From Melampsora larici-populina 98AG31 (taxonomy: Eukaryota; Basidiomycota; Pucciniomycetes; Pucciniales; Melampsoraceae), in the NCBI RefSeq assembly GCF_000204055.1, contig NW_006768787.1, positions 62,001-126,000 of the forward strand: DNA of 64,000 nucleotides, read 5' to 3'. A model generated the notes under the pieces. It had not been told where the DNA came from and did not search any database. It was given only the letters and a program-made list of their open reading frames with translations. Below are positions 1 through 12,095 of this stretch, piece by piece; positions within the stretch are counted from its first letter, which is position 1, and each line of letters opens with the position of its first letter. A program made the position numbers and the translations under genes.

Positions 1-2085
1 GAATGTGAGCTCTGTAGTAGCTTGTAAATCCTAAAAATGAACTCAACTCTTGTTTATCTTTTGGACAAGGTTTGTGTAGTATTGCTGCTACAGAGTTTTG
101 GTCTACTGCTACCCATAGTCCTGATACACGATGGCCTAGGGCTTTACACTCCTCAAAACCAAAATGGCATTTCTTTAAAGATATTGTCATACCCATGGCT
201 TTGGCTCGTAGTAATACTTTCTCCATTGCTTCTAGATGTTCTTTCCATGTAGTGTGAAAAACTATGATATCATCAATATATACTTTGAGCCATCCTTCCC
301 TCAATTCTTTTGAAAATTCTGTATCCATCATTCTTTGAAAGAAAGCTGGAGCATTTTTTATTCCAAAAGGCATTCTTATATATTCAAAAATTCCTAAATG
401 ACAAATGATTCTGAGGAACTTTCTGCTACATATTTCCACGATGTTCTGGTGGAATCCTTTCATTATATCCATTAGAGTAATATGTTTTGCATTAAAAAGG
501 TTAGTCAAGGATATCTATCAGGCTTGGTGTACTGGTTTAGAGCACGAAAATCTCCACAAAGCCTAGATTTATCATTGTGCCATGCTATCAAAACAGGTGA
601 AGTTATATCTACTTCTTCATCACTACCAACTTTTCGTATTACACCCATACTAAGTAGTTCTTCAATATGTTTTTCTATTTCTTTTCTACTTCTTGGGCTA
701 GCTGGATATGCACCTTTCCTTGGGATGGGAGGGTAAGGTTTGTCTATTGTGAGTTCTATTTTCACCGGATGGTTCTTAATAACTCCTAGAGGTTGCTCTC
801 CCAAACCAAATTGATCTTTGTATTTGATTACCATTTGAATTATATCCTCTTTCTGACTATGAGTAAGATTGGGTCCAAACTCCGCTTCCAATATTTTCTC
901 TCTAAGTTTTCTTGTATCTTCAGCTATTGAAGTTTCTTTTGAAATGTCCGGTTTAATTGACAAAATCTCTTTATGTTGCATCAGGGCAAATTTAATACTT
1001 TTGTTATTATTACCAATGGTAAAATATCTTTCTTTACTATGGAAGATGTCAAATCCGTATTGGCTCAAGTTCTCTGCACCTAAAATGAAATATTTATTGT
1101 TTGCATTCTCCATTACTACAAATTCAGCATTCAATCTGATTGATTGTTTAACATGTGGGAATATGATAGGTAAGCTTATTAGTCCTAGGGCGTGGAGTTT
1201 ACTACCAACGCCTGAGAACTTCACATGGCTACTGGGCATAATTTTTTCTTGCCAGTCTGGAACAATTTCAGATAAGAAATGTTTTCCTACAATGGAGCAT
1301 GATGCTCCGCTGTCTAGCAGTATAGGAACTTTACAGTTGTTTACTAAAGCTCTGGCCATCGCGTGATGTCCTAGTGTATGTGCCATTCCTTCTGCTGGTT
1401 TTGATTTCAGTAGTCTTGCATCTATTATGTTACCCATATGCATGTCCTCTTGCCATGAATGAGGTACATCTGCTTCTGCTTGTAATATATTGATGTCTTT
1501 TTCAGTATTCTTGTGGGTATCAATCATACATACATTTTGTTGCTGTTGGTTTGGATGATTTTCTTCCTCACTTTCTGAGCTTGACTCTCCTGAAAATTGG
1601 TCTCCTTGAAAGTCAAATTCATCATTCATATTATCACTCTCTTCACTGTTTTCCTCAATCATATTTATTTTCTTATCCTTACATCCTCTCCATTGATGTT
1701 TTGGGTCTTTACTTCCGCAATTTGGGCATGCTCTAGCAGGTTTCTTTTCTGATGTGCTTGGCTGGACTCTTGTACTAGAGGGACCTTGAATTTTATCATC
1801 TCTAAAGGCGCTTCTATTTTCAATAAAAGGTCTTCTTGGCTTACTCAAATATCTTTTCTTAGAGATAATGGTGGTATTTTCAAAAATGTCTTTGAACACC
1901 ATTAAAAACATATCCCATTCATATGGTGTAGAAAGTTGGCTTTTAATTGCATTTCTAACATCACCATCAACCTTATTTAGGATTTTATTTACAATCCTGT
2001 CTTCAGAAGAGTCTGGGTCAAAGGCGGAAATCCTTTTTTTCTGTTTTAAGGACCACACTGTGGGGTCTGTGTGTATGTTCGCATC
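1..2085 (-). pseudogene. Ty3/gypsy retrotransposon: gag C-terminus, protease, start of RT
   Basis: This is the 3' half of the gag-pol region of the retrotransposon split by the giant element. On the minus strand from 2085 it encodes the end of the capsid domain, then a zinc knuckle (CPNCGSKDPKHQWRGC, about 1732-1685), then a retroviral-type aspartic protease with the LLDSGAS active-site motif (about 1330-1300), then the start of reverse transcriptase (SRLCGDFRALN, about 590-556). A frameshift with a TGA stop follows near 505. After it the RT fingers and palm continue in another frame to the window edge, including the YIDD catalytic motif near 281-265. RT and RNase H run off position 1. The frameshift makes this copy defective. 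Above 2085 the frame stays open into the transposon TIR, so a chimeric ORF (505-2433) exists that is not a natural gene. Confidence 0.9.
2081..2085. repeat. Target-site duplication GCATC, left copy
   Basis: GCATC lies directly outside the first base of the left TIR and is repeated at 52746-52750 directly outside the right TIR. In the gag frame (minus strand) the two flanks read ...K-F-D and D-A-N-I-H..., and a single GATGC joins them without loss or gain of a codon. Confidence 0.93.
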
Positions 2086-2784
2086 ACCGCCAAGAAATTC
2101 ACGTCGGAATGCCCTTTCCGATGTCACATCGGGGACGGTGTTCCGAAGCAGAGTCGGGGCCAAGGCGTCCGATAGAATCGATGTGCGATGTCTAATCAGA
2201 TCCAGGTTGTTCGATGGGATCCTCAGTCCGACTGAGGAGTGGTTTGCCAGATCCGATGAAACTAAGTTCCGATCCCAAACTGCATTGGTGACGAGCGACT
2301 GAACCTCAGCCTGATGAGGTCCGATAGCTACTCGTATAGCGCTCATCCGACCCAAACAAATGTGCGATAAAATCATCGCATCGCATCCCCTCTGAGCAAC
2401 TGAACATCGGGCCTTTTGTCCCGATTCAATCATTCTTGCGAGTTCATGTCGGTGTTTAACTCGTGATTCAATCCCCTAAATGCCCGATTCAATCTCACTT
2501 GCAAGGCAACTTCGGTGCCATCTTCGCGACACAATCCAAACGCAGCCGATGCAATTTGCGTAGGACCTATTTGGTCTCGAATCCACCCCAAAAATTGCCG
2601 AAAAATAATCCATAATCTTGATATTGCAATTCATTTTTTTGTTGTCTAGTTTTTTTTTCTGTCTTGCTTATTTCTTCGACTCAAAAAAACAGCAAGGGTT
2701 TTTCTGTACAAGCACCAAGTTTTGAGCTCTTCGAACGTCGAATCTCAAGTTCGAATATGAGAGGTCTGGGCTTCGAGCCTCAAA
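2086..2784 (+). repeat. Left terminal inverted repeat, 699 bp
   Basis: Aligns in reverse complement with 52047-52745 over its whole length. I saw mismatches near 2242, 2352, 2503, 2601 and 2738, and no indels; homopolymer runs have equal length on both sides. Both TIRs are open in one frame for more than 110 codons, which creates misleading chimeric ORFs with the flanking gag. Confidence 0.93.
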
Positions 2785-3209
2785 AGACCTCATCACAATG
2801 AGCTTTGAAGTTCGAACTTGCCCTTGGAGACTCAGCACGTAGCCACTCTTGGGAGTTTGAGTTCTTAGCTTCGGTGTTATGGAGAGTTTTTCGCATCACT
2901 CAGCATGTTCCAATGAGCGCTAAACTTATACTCATGAGGGCGCCTTTATCTACTGGCATTGGAGCGCCAGCTCGAATACTGCTGAGATCCCATATCCTTT
3001 GATGTTCAGCATGTATGCATCCTCAGATCTGAGGATGAATAGTCCACATGCGCGTCTCATTTTGTATAAGATAGGTTTCAAGTACTTTCTTATACAAAAT
3101 TCCACGCGATCATCTTCACATTCAACAGTTTCTCGCTTCATCTCACTTTGATACCATTTATTAATTCATCCAGGCCAATCACCGAAGAAAGCAAAGCCTT
3201 GATTGAAGT
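2785..3209. other. Left subterminal region, probable transposase promoter
   Basis: Non-coding stretch between the left TIR and the first transposase exon. It carries TTCGAA-type motifs (GAAGTTCGAACTTG at about 2809) like those scattered elsewhere in the element. I recognise no gene in it. Confidence 0.4.
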
Positions 3210-6200
3210 ATGAAAACGTTGGCTCTGATACCTTGTCACTGTACCGACTGTGAAAAAAACACCTACCAACATCCCCAGACCAATGCTAAAGTATATGGAA
3301 CGCTCTGGAGACCTGCAAATCACAAAAAACATGTCAAGAGCTTCGGAGCACGCGCGACATGCACAGCACACAAAACCTCTTTATCCTCGGATTTTTCGGG
3401 TAGGTAGACATTCTCTCTTGTTAAGTTTTAATAATACTTGAGAGTCTGAGAGCAATCAGTTGATAGATACACGATCGCCATCACACGATGCCCAAAATGC
3501 CTCCATGGCAAGTTTGCCTCGTGCTTCTTCGAACTTAGAAACAACACCTTTCAATCGTAAAGCCACAGAAAGCCACTTCCAACCGTTATGGGATGGGCCA
3601 ATCATAGATTCAAGTGGGTTCTTCTTGTCTCCAATAGCATTCTATCTTTATGTGAATTTTTGTTGAAGTTTTGAAATTTTTGACAAGCAGGCATATATAG
3701 TACAACACACTACGACACGTTTCGCCGTTGGAAGCCTTCTGACCTGGCTTACTTCCTTATGATCACATGTTTACACCTTATCAAAAACATCAGTGTGGAA
3801 GCTGCCACGCTTTGCTTGCATGTCATAGGTGCAGTCTCCGCCTTCAACACCGATAAAAAGTCTTCGCCAGCCATTTTACCAAAGGCTATGAGTACATTTC
3901 TTGATGGACTAAGGATTGAGCCAAAGATTCGCAGAACAGTGTGCTGCCCCAAATGCTTCAGGATGTACTATGGTGATAAGATTCCTACATTTTGCACGTC
4001 TCAAGTTACTCCCAGGAGCCGTGTATGTTCAGAGCAGCTTTTACACGAAGCAGGTATTCATGATGGGACAACCCCAAAAGCATGCCGGCTGTTTTCGACT
4101 GTATCCTTTACTGATTGGTTAGCTCGTTTTTTGAATCGACCTGGGATCGAGGATTTGCTGGAATGGAGAGACGACTATTTCGAAACGCAAGGTCCGATCA
4201 TGAAGGATGTGCGGGACGCTTCAATGTGGCACTCGCTTCGTGGGGAAGATGGACAGCGGTTTACGTCCTCCTCCGGAAATCTGGTGTTTGCTTTGAATGT
4301 GGATTGGTTCAATGCAAATGGAAACAAGGCTGCATCAAAACAAATTTCTCTTGGAACTATTGCTTTAGTTTGTTTGAATCTGCCACCAGAGATCCGTTCA
4401 TCTCAAGAGAACATATTTTTAGTAGGGCTGACCCCTGGTCCTTCCGAACCGGACGTAGAGCAAATGAACCATGTTCTGGCACCCTTAGTCCAAGAACTCA
4501 AGGTCCTATGGAAGGGTGTCAAGTTTTCTTCTACCGCCAAGTATCCCACGCATGGTAGAGTAATCCGTGCTATGCTAGGTCCCATTATCTGTGACCTTCC
4601 CGCAATACGAAAGGTTTTGGGAATGGCAGGCCATTCATCAAATCGACATGTTTGCTCACTGTGTCTGCTCGGAACAGACGACATACATCTATTACGAATT
4701 CCTAAAGAACGAAGACGATGCACGCATACACTTCGCGAACAGGCTTTGGCGTGGAGAGATGCAAAAACAAAAACACACCGGAAGGAAATCTTTGCTGAAT
4801 ATGGTGTGCGGTACTCCGTCCTATGGGAGCTTCCGTATTTTGATCCTCTTAGCCACACAATTGTAGAACCGATGCACAACATCTTTCTTGGTATCATCAA
4901 GAACCACGGCACGAGGGCTTTTGGAATGAAGTCCGACCCACAATCTGCTGAAGATCCAAGGAACGGGGATGCTAGCGATGTTGAAGACTCGGAGACGGAG
5001 ACTGTAGCACCAGATGTGTATTGGAAGGATTGCTCTGTTGACGCAGCATCAGAAAACCCAGATACGGAACTACGATCATCATCTCCCCCTCCAACTCCAG
5101 GGTATCTATCAGCAGAGAGCAATGACAAATTGTTGTTTGCATTTGAAGAGATGAACTTAGAAAGTGATACTTGCTCTGCGACAGCGCCCCAGGATTATCA
5201 ATCAACGCAAGAGCAGACAGAAAGCTTTTTAGAAGACGACGCATTTGATGAAGATCTCTCTGACTTGGAAGATGCTTATGAAGATGAACTCGGTTGGAAA
5301 TTTTTTGATGATCCTCAGAACCTAGCTACATTGCAAGATATCACAAGAAATATAAACCTTCCTTCCTGGGTTGGACGCGTGCCTAGCACTGTAGGGACAC
5401 GGAAGGGCGGGAAATTGAAGGCAGATGAATGGGTCGTTCTCTTCCAGGTCATGATGATTCCTGCGATAATTTCTGTCTTGGACAAAGACCAGGGTGCTAC
5501 AGACTTCACGGAACAGCCCAGAAAATGTTATGTTTCTTGTAGTGTAAGTGTATTGAACATTGTTAGGAGATTGGAACTGAATGAGCGCGACATTGGATCC
5601 CTCCGATACCATCTGCGAAGCTATCGAAATGGGTATTCCAAACTTTATAGTTCACTTCCCGTCCTGCCTAATCATCACATGGCGCTTCATCTTCCTGAAT
5701 GTATCCAACGGTTTGGGCCCGCGCCTTTCTGGAGTGCATGGTCGTTTGAGAGACTTAATGGTAAATTGGCTAAAATACCGAATAATAATCATCCTAGTAA
5801 GTTCATAATATCGACTAAATAAAAGATTGTGTCTGCACTGACAAAAGTATGGCAGATTCCCGTGAATTGACAAGACTCAGGAAGTTTACCTTGGAGCAAA
5901 ACCTGCGCCCAGTTGTCAAAATCTTATGTGAATCTCTTCCAAGAGACATTGCTACGAGGATTTTGAAGTTCTTGGAGCCCAGTGGTACACCACGAGGCAG
6001 TACCTCCGGATACGACGCTCGAACAGGCATCCCTGAACATGCGGAGCCTGTCTATCACTACGACGAAAAAAAAGCCGAGACCCTGGATTACGACACCCAT
6101 GAGAACCTGGCACGCCGTATGAAAGAGTTGGGATGCGGGGATGTTGTTGTGGCTAGCCGGATTTTTAGAACACCGCTTCCTCCACCCCATCTCATATTGC

Positions 6201-6652
6201 TAGGACGGATGGTGAACCAAAGAAAAATGGTAAAGCATGGCGACATATCCTACTCAACTTGGGAGCATCACCAGGGGAACAGTATTGTTATGTATCAGTC
6301 TAAAGATGGGCGCCGCCCAATGGCATATCGGTGGGGCCGAATCAATGAGATATTTATCACGAATCCGGGGTCGCAAGGCAATCTAAAGGCGCAGCTATGG
6401 TTCGAAGTCCTCCGATTCTCCAATTTGAGAACTGCTGAGAAAGCCAAGCATGGTCTTGATAATTGGCCAAATGCGAGAATGACTGTTGTGTACACCTCCG
6501 CAAAAAAAAAGGATCTGGTGCGGGTAGATGAGCTTGTTGCTCAAGGGGCAGCTTGGGATACCCCAGAAGGATGCTTCGGAATTAAGCAGCCAACCACACT
6601 GATTATAAATTTGAGCAAACTTCCTGATCTTCATAATCTATGGGCCACTTGA
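3210..6652 (+). CDS. TNP2-like (Plavaka/CMC-type) transposase
   Basis: DDE-type transposase of the TNP2 family, which cuts and rejoins transposon ends in the nucleus. A first exon near 3210-3399 encodes an N-terminal cysteine motif (CHCTDC followed by a G and an H) typical of basidiomycete members. The core frame runs from 3759 and contains a CPKC motif (about 3945), VDWFNANGNK (about 4294-4329), CDLPA (about 4591-4605), a CSLC zinc motif (about 4654), EPMHNIFLG (about 4866-4892) and FERLNGKLA (about 5743-5770). An intron at 5797-5855 (GTAAGT..CAG, CTGAC branch-like motif) joins this frame exactly to a second one ending at 6652, giving the conserved NNNHPN-S-R-E-L junction. Exons between 3400 and 3758 are unresolved. 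No stop or frameshift is visible in the core, so it may be active. It lies 0.4 kb inside the left TIR, as expected for the autonomous transposase. Confidence 0.85.
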
Positions 6653-9040
6653 TAGACTTTCTTTTCTGATCTTTTGTTAGTTGAAATGTATTTTATTATC
6701 TTTACAAGACATCTGAAAGTGATGCTTGATTCGTTTATATATGCAAGCAATGAAGAACTACGTAAAGGTTCAAAGCCTCAAGTTTTGCTAGGTAAGACAC
6801 CCTGTTCCTACTTGCAACACCTCATGAGTGCTTACGCTCCGATGCTTGACTCTCATAGACAACGCAGATTCGAAGCAGGATCATTCTGCTTTGAAATTGT
6901 CTAGTAGACACTACAATTTGGAGATAGGATGATCTTACTTCGAACTTACGTATTAGACATGTAAGTTCGAATGTTTGAACTAGGATGATCCTACTTCGAA
7001 GGTAATACTAGACACCGCAGGATGTAAGGTTCTGGGTATGATAATCCTACTCAGAGCTTCAGGAGTTTTAAAATATCGATCGAAATAATACGAATCGAGA
7101 TATCTCAAGCTAGAGCATCAAGTGAATTTGAAGCTCTTCATGGGCGGGAAGATCATTTGGGCCAAGAGATGAGCAAAACGCCGATTCTGAAGAGACTCGT
7201 GCAATAGGCAAACTGTTGAAGATAATCTCTAGGCAAACTGATGACAGAGAGATAATCTCGAGCCGCATTGATGAAAACATTCAACAGTCCTTAGTGACCG
7301 GATCAAGCCGGATTGAGACAGATCAGGCAATGGAGCAGGTTCTGGACTGTGTCAGTCTTGCCGATCTCAACTTCGCAAGCAGTATTCACTTCATCAATAA
7401 GGGCCTTCAATTCGGTACGTAAAGTAAACAAAATTGTCGAATCATCTGTAATCGACTTAGACTCCATACCAGAGTGCAAAGTCTTCAACTCCAGATGATA
7501 CGCCGAGTAAAATTCGCCTCATCCATGGTGGAACGTGGATCGAGAGTTTTCCGAGAGCTTCAAGAAGAAGTCATAACCTCACAGGGATAACACATTAGTA
7601 ATAAAAGCAAAGTAGGTGATAGGAGGCCCGTTTAGCAAAGGTAGTATGCAAAAGGTAAAGGGTAAAGACCAACTTCAAACCATGTAAGCAGCAAACATCC
7701 GGACGTAGCCGGGAAAATGCACGTCCAATATTGAGTAACCGCGCCTGTGCCTCCATTATACAGAAATTCTAAAGCCGCGATGAGATAAGAAAAACATTAA
7801 AATCAAAAAGAAACCCTGACGAGAAAGGCGACGAGGCATAAAAAAATTGTAAGGGCTTGTTACTATTATGTAGTCAAAATGTGTTTTACATCTTCAGGAG
7901 TCATCTAAGGTATACTCGATTTGTTTGTACATACAACCGAAAATGATGAAGCTATAGCTATGTAAAAGTTCAAAGGCTCCTGTAATGATTGGTTAGAAAC
8001 CCTGCCCCAACTTGTGACAGCTCATAAGTGCCTTGTATCAAACACTCAGACAGATCCTCAAGCATTGTAGACATCGTAGATTCGAAGTGGGATGAAGATC
8101 AGGTTTCGACGGGAACTCATCATAAATTATGGACAAGACAATGATAGTCGAAAGGTACTAGCGTATGCAGCAGGTGAATAATTCTGGTGAAGAATAAAAC
8201 TCCCCTTCAAACCGGAAACACAGTAAACATAACATACCTTCATACGGTGTGAACTCTCTCGTGTCACGCGTTTTTGCTTGACATGATTGCAGGGAGGACC
8301 ACAGGATAATGTGGATTCTTTATACAATGACTTTTCTTGTGAAATGAGGGAGGTCTCAAGCGTAGATGGATGAATTATGCAATCCAAGATATCTCTGTTA
8401 AATTTTATAACATACTACATCTTTACTTGCAAAGGTACAAGTTCGAATTAGAACAGTCTGGCTTCCATGCATCAGAAGTAGTCACATCTCTAACATTTTA
8501 CGACCAACATTGCGAAGTGCGTATAGTTGCCCTTGTTATTGATGGTCTTGAACCAATCACGCGTTTGCTAACTCTGACACGTGTAGCTTGACGTAGACAT
8601 CAAAAAAACCCTGTAGAACGCTGAGCGTGAATACGCACTGAGTCATTTGAAAGCTTACTATTGCATATTTTCGATTACTCAGGGAGGATGCGCAGAGTCG
8701 ACTTTGGAATTTCGTAGAATACATATTTAATTTAGGATGAGCAAGGTTCAAAATGCTTATGTGTTAAATCTTAGCTTTTGACTGTCGACACCTTTGCCAC
8801 ACGTATAAACTAGCCGTGTCTTCGTCGTCTTTGTTCCCCTCACCAATTCCTCAATCCAATCCAATTCATAATCCCCTCTCTCGATTTTTCTTTCCAAAAA
8901 TCCTCTTCCAAATCAAAGAGTACTTCCTCGCATCTTTTTCGTTCCCAAATCCCTTGTTCGAACTTCGAACTTCAACATTCATCATACTTTTTTCGTTTCG
9001 TTCCTAAATCCCTAGTCCGACTCTCTCACTTTTCACTTAG
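6653..9040. repeat. Non-coding region with a diverged 1.2-kb-spaced direct duplication
   Basis: No convincing gene is seen in this 2.4 kb. The stretch at about 6675-6910 is repeated in degenerate form at about 7868-8110 (shared pieces: the phrase around TACGTAAAGGTTCAAAG, the CACCTCATGAGTGC/GCTCATAAGTGCC block and the GATTCGAAG block). TTCGAA motifs recur at 6932, 6965, 6995 and 8095. From about 8545 it is part of inverted duplication D. The final 80 bases before 9041 hold a TTCGAACTTCGAACTTC cluster, probably the promoter of the Zn2Cys6-like gene. Confidence 0.5.
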
Positions 9041-10694
9041 ATGGAACATTCAAAATCCCTTACTCCAGACGAGGAATCTCACATCCCGGGTACTATTATA
9101 GAAATCAAATCTAAATCCCCTCGATCGGTTCGTTGCGAGACCGAGCCGGACGAGGCTTTAATCGGGAAACACAAGTACTCGAAGGTGTACGAGTTTGCCA
9201 ATCCTTGTTCAAGATGCGCCAATACTGGTCGTACCTGTGTAACTAGTGGCACGAAATCCGTCAAGTGCGAGTGGTGCAGGGTTTCGAAGATACCTTGTGA
9301 CGCCCATGGAGTGGAAACTTTCCAATTCCACTGGCTGCGAAATGGAGCCCTCTTTCCTGATTCGAGATTCGACACCAAGACTAAAGCATCAAGCACTGAT
9401 CTCCCTGACGAAATCTCCCTGTTGGATCCGGAAGACGAAGCTAGGGTTGATGATTGGTCAACAAGGACACAAGGTAGGTGATGCTTGCTCCATTGCGTCT
9501 GCTTGGAGATGCGTGTTCGAACTGACAAGTGTTTCTTCATAGATGTCAATCCTCTCGATCCCAGTCCACTGCAAAAATTTCGGTGTGGAGATACCTTTGG
9601 CTAGGAAATCGGGGTCAAGAATCATACAGGATGATATAAGGGCCGACCAATATCTTCAACGTGTAATGGGATGGCGACGAAGCTCTGAGGCACCACCCTT
9701 CCGCCCCTTGGGCTTCAATACGATGCCTGTTGAGGAGAGCCCGGACCCATCGAACAAGAGACCTAACCAGGATTCCGCTAGATCTGACGACGAAGAAGAT
9801 CAACCCACACGAAAAATCAGAGTCAAGCTTCGAAACCCCCCAAGGGTGGAGGACGACGAGCCCTCATCCCCTACTGCTCATTCGATGCCTCGAACTTCCC
9901 ATCCACAGGCCTCTCAACTCTCCTCGGCTCCGGCTCAATCCCTCCCTCCGCCTTTGATCGGACGTGCTATCTCACCAGTCGCTGCGCCCCCTCTTTCGAA
10001 CCTCGCAAGTCGCCGCGCTTCACATGCTACTCCTACACCCTCGAACGTAGGGTCGAATAAAAATGCTTCTTCTCAGCCTCCGCACTCCCGTCAAAGCCCT
10101 GTAATTCTTGAAAGTTCTCCACCCCCTACTTCGCCAGACACCTCAAAAAATCCTTTATCTCAACTTTCTTCAACATTGGAAAGCGAGAGACGAACCAACG
10201 AACAACTCCAATATCCAGGTGATGATCAGAGAAGAGGCGATGGACAAGTCAATCCAGATGAAGCTGTGAGATCCAGTGGAAAACATGGACAAGCCGGAAA
10301 TCATCATACGAGATTGAACAAGGCAGTAGGAGCTCCTGGAAATGAATTAGAGCGCCAATTTTCTCTTGCACCCGAATTTTCACACGGCGGAAACCAGCAG
10401 CCCGAAAATGCTCAGAAAGATCGGGGCGATGAGATGGATTCAGATGATAGCTCTGTAGACTGGGGTGTAGTCGAGCCCAACAATTTTGATGGTAACATGG
10501 TGGCGGAGCAGATGAAGAAGGTAGCAAAAGATATGGAGAAATTCATGGCGAGCAAAATGTTGGAAATTGCTGCTTTGATACCAGCCGGTCATAACTTTAA
10601 TAATTTCATTGCTATGCGTAAATCAATACAAGATAAGTGGAAAGTATATAAGGAAACGGTAAATGAGGCTGTCAAGCCTTTACAAAAATTATAA
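9041..10694 (+). pseudogene. Zn2Cys6-like protein, copy 1 (frameshifted)
   Basis: Exon 1 (9041-9473) starts at ATG and encodes a binuclear-cluster-like motif with Cys at residues 56, 59, 66, 76, 79 and 86 (C-x2-C-x6-C-x9-C-x2-C-x6-C), the spacing of fungal Zn2Cys6 DNA-binding proteins. The intron 9474-9542 (GTAGGT..TAG, 69 nt) matches that of copy 2 in length and place. In exon 2 copy 1 has five A at 9573-9577 where copy 2 has four. This throws the spliced product out of the long frame that otherwise runs to 10694. The rest is a Ser/Pro-rich disordered stretch, an acidic block (SVDWGVVEPNNFDG) and a C-terminal helix (AEQMKKVAKDMEKFMASKML). Unless rescued by other splicing, this copy gives a truncated zinc-motif protein. 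Possible role: DNA-binding accessory factor of the element (inference). Confidence 0.75.
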
Positions 10695-10975
10695 ATTAAT
10701 GTTTTTCTTTCTATTTACTTGCTTTGACAAAAAATATTGCTTACAAAAATAATAAATTCTATTTTTCTTTCTATTTACTTGCTTCGACGAAAAATGTTGC
10801 TTACAAAAATTACGAATTGTATCTGTCTTTCTATTTACTTGCTTTGACAAAAAATATTGCTTTCAAAAATAATAAATTCTATCTTTCTTTCTATTTACTT
10901 GCTTTGACGAAAAATGTTGCTTACAAAAATTACAAATTGTATCTTTCCTTCTATTTACTTGCTTTGACAAAAAAC
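10681..10975 (+). repeat. 60-bp minisatellite, about 4.9 copies, overlapping a stop codon
   Basis: Exact 60-bp periodicity from 10681. Odd and even units differ in a correlated way (AATAAATTCT with GACAAAAAATATTGC versus TACGAATTGT with GACGAAAAATGTTGC), which implies a 120-bp higher-order unit. The first unit includes the last codons and the TAA of the Zn2Cys6-like gene. The inverted copy at about 44970-45020 has a single unit. The 10724-11041 open frame is just this repeat read through (20-residue periods) and is not called as a gene. Confidence 0.9.
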
Positions 10976-11275
10976 TTTGGCGGCCCGTATACTTCTATCT
11001 TTGTTCCTTTCGAAGTCTCGAAATCAAGTTCCTGGATGTAATGTGTCCAAAGGATATAATTTTATGCCCTTGAGCGATGACACGGATTGGTGCAGATCTG
11101 CCCAAATGAATGACAGGAGAGCATTCCATCCACGGGATGATGGATGTAAGATATATAAGTTTGATGTTGAATTTCAACTTGTATCTACTTGCGCTTCTTT
11201 GAGAATTCGAACTTTGAACATCGACATCAAGTTCGAGTTCGATGAGCTTTGAGCTTCAAGCTTCAAGCTTCGATT

Positions 11276-11699
11276 TCAAATGCTTCACTGCCCCATCGCA
11301 CCGGGATCTGAATGAGACCTTTTTTGCTCTGTAGGTACTATCTTACTTTCGGTATCAACTGGAGGTCCCCCGAAAACAAAATCATTATCCCAAACCTCAA
11401 GTATGAACAAATCTTGAAGTCACTCAATTTTATCATTTCTTACTGATCAGTAAGATAAGGTTCAAATTTTTGGGGGGAACCGAAGAGTAATGAGAGTACT
11501 TTGTCTACTTCTGGTCGAATTTTGCGTTTTGAGTACAACGTATGTATCATCATATGGCCTTGTTCAACTGTTTTGTATTTATGAGGGGTTTTTTTGTTGG
11601 AAGAAATCCTTCATTAAGATGGCACGAATAAACAAGCTACAATATTTAATCTTAAATTTGGCCTCCAAATCCAGCTTTGCACTTTGAGATTTTTTAAAG
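11276..11699. other. Intergenic, no gene seen
   Basis: AT-rich spacer between duplications D and A. Only short open frames without family resemblance are present. Confidence 0.4.
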
Positions 11700-11715
11700 G
11701 ATGAGCTCTGACTTG

Positions 11716-11870
11716 TTAGTTCGAAGTTCAAACTCGCCGTTTGAAGTTCGAAAGTTAAGCTGAGTTGATTAGGATAAGCTTGGAAGTTCGAACTTGACAT
11801 CTGAAGTTCGAAAGGTGAGCTCAGTTGGATATGATAAGCTTTGAATTTTGAAAGTCAAGCTGGGTCGAGT
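11716..11870. repeat. TTCGAA motif array, copy in A
   Basis: Three to four degenerate units of about 60 bp, each with GAAGTTCGAA(C/A) followed by AAGCTGAGTTGA-like sequence. Related arrays lie at 31985-32090 and 35390-35520. The core GAAGTTCGAACTTC is a perfect 14-bp palindrome. It could be a protein-binding site; no function is shown. Confidence 0.6.
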
Positions 11871-12095
11871 AGGTTGAAAGCCTTTTTAGGATCCTTGGAG
11901 AAGGACATAAATGGAAGACACTTTTCCTACTTGGCTACTCGCATGAGGAATATGAAGTTCCCTCCAACTCCACTTCAGCTTCACTGTCGCCAGTTACACT
12001 ATGAATTGCGAGTTCCCACTTCGAAGCTCAACACGCGTGTGGCCTGTAAGCAGTGACACATGTATGTACATTACACAAGCTCACTGAGTGCGTAA

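Larger units (their letters stand above)
8545..11275 (+). repeat. Inverted duplication D, left copy (contains Zn2Cys6-like gene 1)
   Basis: Matches 44735-47305 in reverse complement, beginning at the block GATTGGTTCAAGA-like / AACGCGTG and ending at the GAGCTTCAAGCTTCAAGC tract. Coding parts are most alike and flanks are more diverged. The copies differ in a minisatellite, in a 5' partial duplication and in single-base lesions. Confidence 0.85.

Noticed and set aside
3210..6652. KDZ (Kyakuja/Dileera/Zisupton) transposase, expected because of the TET gene
   Set aside because: The motifs (VDWFN, CDLPA, EPMHNIFLG, FERLNG) are those of TNP2/CMC transposases. I saw no KDZ-type zinc motifs anywhere in the element.
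10681..10975. CRISPR-like array
   Set aside because: Regular 60-bp spacing comes from a minisatellite with no distinct spacers, and the window is eukaryotic.
10724..11041. 105-codon frame with 20-residue repeats
   Set aside because: It is a direct product of the 60-bp minisatellite, and the single-unit copy in duplication D has no such frame.
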